NCBI GenBank assembly: GCA_003488325.1
Contig: DNLZ01000272.1
Span: 1-9,125, forward strand
DNA length: 9,125 nucleotides
Source: Planctomycetaceae bacterium
GTDB lineage: Bacteria; Planctomycetota; Planctomycetia; Pirellulales; UBA1268
Direction: 5' to 3'
Shown here: in pieces, positions 1 through 4,550 of the stretch
Position numbering within the stretch: position 1 is the stretch's first letter
Layout: every line of letters starts with the position of its first letter
Translations under genes and position numbers: made by a program
Notes under the pieces: generated by a model
What the model was told of the DNA's origin: nothing
The model's database searches: none
What the model saw: only the letters and a program-made list of their open reading frames with translations

Positions 1-1326
1 GCGGCGGCGCGTGAACCACTCCGTGCCGAGCACGTTCATCGCGACCCGGTTCTCGAGGTTCGGGCGGAAGACGACGAGCAGGAGCACGGGCAGGTACCAG
101 GCCATGAAGAGCCCGCCGTCGTGGGCCTTCCAGAACTGGCTGCCGAGGAGCACGGCCGCCGAGCAGCTCATGAGCGTGCCGAGATTCTTCGGCGTCGGCC
201 AGATCGCCAGGGTCGCCATCATCGCGATGAAGCCCGCGAGCACCGGCAGCCGGAAGACCGGGTCGTACCCGGGCAGGGCCCAGAAGCCCTCGAGCTCGAC
301 CGCATTCGGCAGGATCCAGCCCATCATCTGCCGCAGCTGCCAGAAGAAGGCGCCGGCGTCGGGGGAGGTGAACCACAGCCCCACCACCAGGGCCCCGAGC
401 GCCGCCGTGACCCCGAGCGCGAAGCGGCGGACACCCCGCTCCCAGTAGAAGCTGCACCACAGCGGCAGGAGGAAGACGGGGTAGTAGATGGCTCCGATCG
501 CCAGTCCGATGAGCACGCCGGCGACGAAGGGGAGGCGGTAGGCCGCGACGGCCCAGAGCACGAGGGCCCCGGGCAGCGCGTGATCGACCCGGCCGGTCAT
601 CGTCGCCGTGTAGGGGAGCAGCAGGTAGAGCACCGCCGCCGCGATGCCCAGCCGCGCGTTGTCGAAGTGGCGCCAGCCGATGAGGATCATGCCGCCGACG
701 ACCGCCAGCTGGGACGCGATCGCCATCACCCGCGCCGTCGTCTCGTGGAGCACGCGCCGTCGCGCCTCGCCGGGATCGTCGGCGTCGCCCGGCTCCGCCG
801 TCGCGAGGAACGGCTGCGTGGAGATGCGCGGCAGCAGGAAGAGCAGGGGATAGCCGGGACCGAGCCGCACGAGGCGGTCGGCGTCGACGTCCGCCTCGCG
901 GGCGGTCATCCGGTCGGCTGCGGCGGCCCCGGCGAGGTCGTCGCGCTGGGGCCGCGTCGTGATCACGTTGGCCAGCAGGAAGACGAGCAGCGACAGGCCG
1001 AGAAAGACGAGGCCGCCGGTGGTGAGATTCGGCTCGAGGAGCGGGCGGCGCACCATCGTCGAATCGAAGAGCATCCGCAGCAGGAACGCGCCGGAGACGG
1101 CGAAGATCCAGATGTAGCCGAGTTCACGCGCCGTGTCGCTCGCCTTGAAGCCGCCGTATTCGACCGCGAGCAGGCCCGGGGCGAGGAGCACGAGGCCGAG
1201 CAGGTCGACGTTGCGGACGCTCAGCAGCCGGTTGAACTTGAAGAAGAGCGCGATCGACAGGAGCGACGACAGGTAGAACCAGGTCGTCGGGTTGACGCGG
1301 TAGTAGTGGAAGAGAATGTCGCTCAT
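1..1326 (-). CDS. polytopic membrane protein of unknown function (3' end beyond window)
   Basis: The minus-strand frame is open from ATG at 1326 to base 1, giving 442 codons with no stop, so the C-terminus lies outside the window. The N-terminus reads MSDILFHYYRVNPTTWFYL. Hydrophobic stretches lie at about residues 16-30, 41-54, 71-86, 104-122, 200-217, 226-241, 249-263, 266-290, 302-320, 360-376, 386-397 and 405-420, so it is a multi-pass inner-membrane protein with about 9-12 spans. A polar loop at about 123-200 contains RLGPGYPLLFLLPR. The stretch GRVDHALPGALVLWAVAAY, followed by AGVLIGLAIGAIYYPVFLLP (residues 245-288), resembles the pattern in polytopic GT-C/DUF2029-type glycosyltransferases, but this is a weak likeness and I do not assign that function. 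No strong Shine-Dalgarno precedes the ATG. The frame stays open upstream to the TGA of the permease gene, but ATG 1326 is the natural start. It lies 108 nt behind the permease and may share its transcript. Confidence 0.8.
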   Translation of the reverse strand, partial: MSDILFHYYRVNPTTWFYLSSLLSIALFFKFNRLLSVRNVDLLGLVLLAPGLLAVEYGGFKASDTARELGYIWIFAVSGAFLLRMLFDSTMVRRPLLEPNLTTGGLVFLGLSLLVFLLANVITTRPQRDDLAGAAAADRMTAREADVDADRLVRLGPGYPLLFLLPRISTQPFLATAEPGDADDPGEARRRVLHETTARVMAIASQLAVVGGMILIGWRHFDNARLGIAAAVLYLLLPYTATMTGRVDHALPGALVLWAVAAYRLPFVAGVLIGLAIGAIYYPVFLLPLWCSFYWERGVRRFALGVTAALGALVVGLWFTSPDAGAFFWQLRQMMGWILPNAVELEGFWALPGYDPVFRLPVLAGFIAMMATLAIWPTPKNLGTLMSCSAAVLLGSQFWKAHDGGLFMAWYLPVLLLVVFRPNLENRVAMNVLGTEWFTRRR

Positions 1327-1353
1327 CGCGGCCCCGACCGGCGCTTCGAGGCG

Positions 1354-1368
1354 GGCTCGGCTCGAGCC
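1354..1368 (-). other. small hairpin in the gap between permease and membrane protein
   Basis: In the 108-nt gap (1327-1434) bases 1354-1359 (GGCTCG) can pair with 1363-1368 (CGAGCC) over a 3-nt loop. No T-run follows on either strand, so it is not a classical terminator. It could be a leader structure for the downstream minus-strand gene or chance in GC-rich DNA. Nothing else stands out in this gap. Confidence 0.25.
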
Positions 1369-1434
1369 GTTCAACGATCCCGTCGACCCGTGCAGGGTAC
1401 GGCCGGTGACGCGGTTTGGAAAGCCGGCGGCGGC

Positions 1435-3231
1435 TCAGAAGGGCCAGAGAAGCGGCGCCAGGGCCACCGTGATCGCCATCACGAGCAGGTTCAGCGGCCC
1501 GCCGAACCGCAGGTAATCGCCAAACTTGTAGCCGCCCGGACCGTAGATCATGAGGTTCGTCTGGTAGCCCATCGGCGTCGCGAAGCCACAGCTCGCCGCC
1601 ACGGTGATCGCCATCACGAAGGGCATCGGGTTGACGCCGAGATCGGCCGCCGTCTGCCACGCGATGGGAAACGTGAGGACCGCCGCGGCGTTGTTGCTCA
1701 TGAGCTCGGTGAAGAGCATGGCGACGAAGTAGAGCGCCGCGAGTGAGAGGTGCGGGTGTCCCCGGGCGAGGTCGATCGTGGCACCGGCGATCGATTCGGC
1801 CAGCCCCGTCTTGTCCATCGCCCTCGCCAGCCCGAAGCTCGCGGCGATGAGGAGCAGCGACTCCCACTCGATCGAGCGCCGCGCCTCCGTCGACGAGATG
1901 CAGCGGGTGGCCACCATGGCGCCGGCGGCGACGAGCGCGGCGGCGACCATCGGCACGAGCTCGAGCGTGGCGGCGAGCACCATCGCGAAGAGCACGGTGC
2001 ACGCGATCCATGCCCGGTCGTGGCGCGGAGGGGCGCCCCCCTGCACCTCGCTGACGAGGTAGAAGTGGCGGCTCGACCGCTGGCGCTCCGCGAAGTCCGG
2101 GCCCGCCTCGAGGAGGAGCGTGTCGCCCGGCTCGAGCGCGATGTCGCCGATCTTCATCCGCAGCCGCTCGCCGTTGCGGGCGACGGCGATGACGACGGCG
2201 CCGTAGGTCGAGCGGAAGCGCCCCTCGCGGATCGTTCTTCCCACGAGCGGGCAGGTGTTCGACACCACCGCCTCGACGAGCACCCGCTCGGAGCGCGGGT
2301 CGTCGAGCTTGAACACCTGGTCGGTGGCCGGGCGCAGGCCGCGAATCTTCTGCAGCTCGACGACCGAGTCGATCACGCCCACGAAGACGAGCCGGTCACC
2401 CGCCTCGAGCCGCTCGGACGGCGCGACCGCCGCGATGACGTGCCCGGCGCGGTCGATCTCCACGAGATAGAGCCCGTCGAGGTGCCGCAGGCCCGCCTGC
2501 TCGATCGTGCGGCCCGCGAGCGGGCTGCCCGGCTCCACCACCATCTCGAGCGAGTATTCGCGCGGGTCGTCGGTCGGGCTCATCGCCGGTCGCCGATCCC
2601 TGAGAAGACGCGTGCTGGCCACGAGGATGTAGACCAGTCCCGCGACGAAGAGGGGCGCCCCCAGCCACGTGATGTCGAACATGCCGAGGGTGCGCCCGGT
2701 CCTGGCGGCGTAGAGGCCGCTCACGACGACGTTCGTGCTCGTGCCGATGAGCGTGCAGAGGCCGCCGAGGACGACGGCGTCGTTCATCGGCATGAGCAGC
2801 CTCGAGACGCTGAGCCGCTGCTTGCGGGCCCAGTCCCGGATCGCGGGCACCATGAGCGCGACCACGGGCGTGTTGTTCATGAAGGCAGAGAGCACTCCGG
2901 GCACCACCATCGCCCGCAGCTGGGCCGAGGCGAGCGACTTCGGACGGCCGAGGACCCGGCCGGTGATGCCGGCGAGCGCTCCGGTGCGGTCGATGGCGGC
3001 GGCGACCACGAACAGGGCCGCGACCGTCACCATCCCCTCGTTGCTCATGCCGCCGAGCGCCTCGGCGGGGGAGAGAATCCCGGCCGCCAGCAGCACCACC
3101 ACGCCGCCGATCATCGCCATGTCGGCGGAGCGACCGACCACGAGCATCGCCGAGAGCGTGGCGACGATGACGCCGCCGGTGAGGAATGCCTCCCAGTCGG
3201 GCGTGAATGTGGGTGGGGGAGAAAGGGGCAT
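1435..3231 (-). CDS. SLC13/DASS-family permease with two internal TrkA-C (RCK_C) domains
   Basis: This is a 598-aa integral membrane transporter of the SLC13 (divalent anion:Na+ symporter) type. The substrate, for example sulfate or a dicarboxylate, cannot be read from the sequence. Layout: about six membrane segments at residues 15-208; a soluble insert at about 222-395 with two TrkA-C/RCK_C-like domains (about 227-300, with VEPGSPLAGRTI...GLYLVEI...LEAGDRLVFVG, and about 315-392, with NTCPLVGRTIREG...LEPGDTLLLEAG); then membrane segments from about 407 to 598. The two-fold pseudo-symmetric hairpin motifs are visible: MNNTPVVALMVP (118-129) mirrors MSNNAAAVLTFP (511-522), and IGTSTN (162-167) mirrors TPMGYQTN (552-559). 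Such RCK_C inserts are known in bacterial SLC13-type permeases and are presumed regulatory. The start is ATG 3231; no good Shine-Dalgarno is seen, and there is no better in-frame start before the first helix. The gene is divergent from the deacetylase gene and upstream of the membrane-protein gene. Confidence 0.93.
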   Translation of the reverse strand: MPLSPPPTFTPDWEAFLTGGVIVATLSAMLVVGRSADMAMIGGVVVLLAAGILSPAEALGGMSNEGMVTVAALFVVAAAIDRTGALAGITGRVLGRPKSLASAQLRAMVVPGVLSAFMNNTPVVALMVPAIRDWARKQRLSVSRLLMPMNDAVVLGGLCTLIGTSTNVVVSGLYAARTGRTLGMFDITWLGAPLFVAGLVYILVASTRLLRDRRPAMSPTDDPREYSLEMVVEPGSPLAGRTIEQAGLRHLDGLYLVEIDRAGHVIAAVAPSERLEAGDRLVFVGVIDSVVELQKIRGLRPATDQVFKLDDPRSERVLVEAVVSNTCPLVGRTIREGRFRSTYGAVVIAVARNGERLRMKIGDIALEPGDTLLLEAGPDFAERQRSSRHFYLVSEVQGGAPPRHDRAWIACTVLFAMVLAATLELVPMVAAALVAAGAMVATRCISSTEARRSIEWESLLLIAASFGLARAMDKTGLAESIAGATIDLARGHPHLSLAALYFVAMLFTELMSNNAAAVLTFPIAWQTAADLGVNPMPFVMAITVAASCGFATPMGYQTNLMIYGPGGYKFGDYLRFGGPLNLLVMAITVALAPLLWPF

Positions 3232-3317
3232 GCAGAGCCGCCGGGCGGTGCGCGTCGTCGCGTTCCACTGGCAGCACTTTCCCGTTGTCGTCGCAGGAAC
3301 GCAAGGCCAGACCGGGT

Positions 3318-3346
3318 CGGCGCCGGTCGCCGCGGCGCCGGGTTTT
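3318..3346 (+). repeat. duplicated palindrome CGGCGCCG forming a strong hairpin followed by TTTT
   Basis: CGGCGCCG occurs at 3318-3325 and again at 3333-3340. Each copy is self-complementary, so the pair can act either as two identical palindromic sites 15 bp apart or as one 8-bp GC stem with a 7-base loop. On the plus strand it is followed by GG and then TTTT (3343-3346), giving an intrinsic-terminator-like shape ending about 48 nt before the deacetylase ATG. It could be a terminator or attenuator, a double operator for the divergent promoters, or chance in GC-rich DNA. Confidence 0.4.
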
Positions 3347-3383
3347 CACGGGGCATGCCGCCACGGTAGAGAGTCGTGTCAAC

Positions 3384-3389
3384 GGAGGG
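3384..3389 (+). promoter_or_regulatory. Shine-Dalgarno GGAGGG deciding the deacetylase start
   Basis: GGAGGG lies 4 bases before ATG 3394. The alternative in-frame GTG at 3376 lies upstream of this site and has no comparable sequence before it, so ATG 3394 is preferred. Confidence 0.6.
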
Positions 3390-3393
3390 CCGC

Positions 3394-4320
3394 ATGCGCC
3401 TGTTTCCATCGGACCGCTACCCGCTGCCGCTCCCGCCGGACCATCGCTTCCCCGCCGCCAAGTACGCGCTCCTGCGCCGCCGGCTCGAGGCGCTCGCGAC
3501 GTCGGGAGCGCCGTTCGAGTTCATCGAGCCGCATGCGGCGACCGACGACGAGCTGCTGCGGGTGCACGATCGTGGCTACGTGGGCCGCGTGCTCGCCGGC
3601 ACGCTCGCCCCGCAGGAGGTGCGCCGCATCGGCTTCCCGTGGAGCCCCGAGCTCGTGGTGCGATCGTTGCGCAGCACCGGAGCGGCGGTGGATGCCGCGG
3701 CAGCGGCCCTCACGGACGGCGTGGCGGCGAGCCTCGCCGGGGGCACGCACCACGCGGGGCCCGACTGGGGCGAGGGCTACTGCGTGTTCAACGACACGGC
3801 CGTGGCCGCGCGGGAGATGCAGGCCCGAGGCGCCGTCCGCCGCGTGCTCATCGTGGACTGCGACGTGCACCAGGGCAACGGCACGGCGGCGATCTTCGCG
3901 GACGACGAGACCGTGTTCACGCTGTCGATCCACGGCGAGCGGAACTTTCCCCTGCGCAAGCACCCGGGATCGCTCGACGTCGGGCTGCCCGACGGCACCC
4001 GCGACGACGCCTACCTCGCGGCGCTCGAGGCCGCGCTCGCCACCGCCCTGTCGCGGTCGCGTGCCGACCTCGCCCTCTACATCGCGGGCGCCGATCCGTA
4101 CGAGGGGGACCGGCTCGGACGGCTCGCGCTCACGAAGACCGGCCTCGCCGCCCGCGACACGCTGGTGCTCGACGCCTGCTGGAACGACGGGCTCCCCGTC
4201 GCGATCGTCTGTGGCGGCGGCTACTGCGCCGACCTCGAATCGATCGTCGACATCCACGCTGCGACCATGGTCGCAGCCGCCGCCCGGGCCGGGGCTCCAC
4301 CAAACCGCCGCCCGGAGTAG
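3394..4320 (+). CDS. histone deacetylase-family (class IV / HDAC11-like) zinc amidohydrolase
   Basis: The product is a 308-aa cytoplasmic enzyme of the arginase/deacetylase fold, expected to remove acyl groups from lysine or from small acylated amines. Bacterial members act on proteins or metabolites, and the substrate here is unknown. The N-terminus (FPSDRYPLPLPPDHRFPAAKY) is typical of bacterial HDAC11-type proteins. Catalytic features are intact: the His dyad in GGTHHAGPDWGEGY (H119, H120), zinc ligands D157 and H159 in DCDVHQGNGT, a third ligand D234 in GADPYEGD, and the transition-state tyrosine Y277 in CGGGY. The length is normal for a single-domain bacterial enzyme. Start: ATG 3394 with GGAGGG just upstream; GTG 3376 would add six residues. 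The stop codon TAG (4318-4320) lies only 10 bases before the glycine riboswitch. It is not obviously part of glycine metabolism, so the link to gcvP may be position only. Confidence 0.93.
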   Translation: MRLFPSDRYPLPLPPDHRFPAAKYALLRRRLEALATSGAPFEFIEPHAATDDELLRVHDRGYVGRVLAGTLAPQEVRRIGFPWSPELVVRSLRSTGAAVDAAAAALTDGVAASLAGGTHHAGPDWGEGYCVFNDTAVAAREMQARGAVRRVLIVDCDVHQGNGTAAIFADDETVFTLSIHGERNFPLRKHPGSLDVGLPDGTRDDAYLAALEAALATALSRSRADLALYIAGADPYEGDRLGRLALTKTGLAARDTLVLDACWNDGLPVAIVCGGGYCADLESIVDIHAATMVAAAARAGAPPNRRPE

Positions 4321-4323
4321 AAT
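4318..4323 (+). promoter_or_regulatory. candidate -10 element TAGAAT for the riboswitch-gcvP transcript
   Basis: TAGAAT matches the sigma-70 consensus -10 at five of six positions, and its first three bases are the deacetylase stop codon. Initiation about 7 bases later would start the RNA at about 4330, right at P1 of aptamer 1. No good -35 hexamer is seen 16-18 bases upstream, so this remains tentative. Confidence 0.3.
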
Positions 4324-4330
4324 GGACGGC

Positions 4331-4490
4331 GTCAGGAGAGAGTCGCAAGACCGCCGAAGGCTGAACGCTCAGGCAAAAGAACTGACGACACGCACTGCTG
4401 GAGAGCGGTGGGGCTCGACGAGCCTCGCCCACCGAAGGGGCAAACCGCGGGCGTCGCCCGTGGCGAATCTCTCAGGTCCAAGGACAGCGG
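4331..4490 (+). promoter_or_regulatory. tandem glycine riboswitch (two aptamers)
   Basis: Two complete glycine (gcvT-motif) aptamers lie in tandem. Aptamer 1 (4331-4386): P1 GTCAG (4331-4335) pairs with CTGAC (4382-4386). It contains GGAGAG, a GTC-GCAA-GAC tetraloop hairpin (4342-4351), the core CCGAAGG (4354-4360) and CTCAGGCAAAAG (4368-4379). After a linker of about 8-10 nt comes aptamer 2 (4395-4490). Its P1 pairs 4397-4400 (GCTG) with 4485-4488 (CAGC), extendable by two pairs. GAGAG (4401-4405) pairs with CTCTC (4469-4473), and 4406-4412 with 4428-4434 by 7 bp. The core is ACCGAAGGGGCAAA (4431-4444), followed by an 8-bp GC hairpin (4445-4452 with 4456-4463) and CTCTCAGGTCCAAGGACAG (4469-4487). 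This class binds glycine and usually turns on glycine cleavage genes; gcvP immediately downstream fits exactly. Confidence 0.95.
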
Positions 4491-4549
4491 GGCTTCCGTA
4501 GCACCTGGCGGGTGACGGCACGTCCGTCGGCCCGTCCCCGGAGCCCTGT
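4487..4549 (+). promoter_or_regulatory. riboswitch expression platform with gcvP ribosome binding site
   Basis: The gcvP Shine-Dalgarno GGAG (4540-4543) lies 7 bases before ATG 4551. GGGCT(T)CCG at 4490-4498 can pair with CGGAGCCC at 4539-4546 (eight pairs, one bulged T), hiding the Shine-Dalgarno. The helix can be extended by G4489-T4547, C4488-G4548 and G4487-T4549, which uses P1 bases of aptamer 2. Ligand-stabilised P1 would then compete with this helix, predicting translation on when glycine is bound. No hairpin followed by a T-run is seen, so transcription termination looks less likely. The pairing is read by eye; folding energy was not computed. Confidence 0.5.
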
Positions 4550-4550
4550 C

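Larger units (their letters stand above)
3232..3393. other. divergent intergenic region between permease and deacetylase genes
   Basis: This 162-bp stretch separates two genes pointing away from each other, so it should hold both promoters. I see no convincing -35/-10 pair on either strand. The best plus-strand candidate is weak: TTCACG at 3345 and TAGAGA at 3367, spaced 16 bases. The notable content is the palindrome repeat at 3318-3340, listed separately. Confidence 0.5.

Noticed and set aside
121..1746. Plus-strand open frame of 541 codons opposite the membrane protein and the permease 3' end
   Set aside because: It spans two genes of the other strand and their gap, with low-complexity Arg/Glu/His-rich composition typical of antisense frames. 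The minus-strand reading gives coherent membrane proteins.
1750..3369. Plus-strand open frame of 539 codons opposite the permease
   Set aside because: Antisense shadow of the SLC13 permease gene; charged low-complexity product, no domain.
3345..3372. TTCACG / TAGAGA as a promoter for the deacetylase gene
   Set aside because: Only three of six -10 positions match (and four of six in the -35), so it is not distinguishable from chance.
3379..4257. Minus-strand open frame opposite the deacetylase
   Set aside because: Antisense shadow; the plus strand carries an intact HDAC active site.
4512..4550. Upstream GTG extension of gcvP by 13 codons
   Set aside because: ATG 4551 has a well-spaced GGAG and fits the riboswitch expression platform; the extra residues are not typical of P-proteins, and GTG 4512 lies too close to the aptamer.
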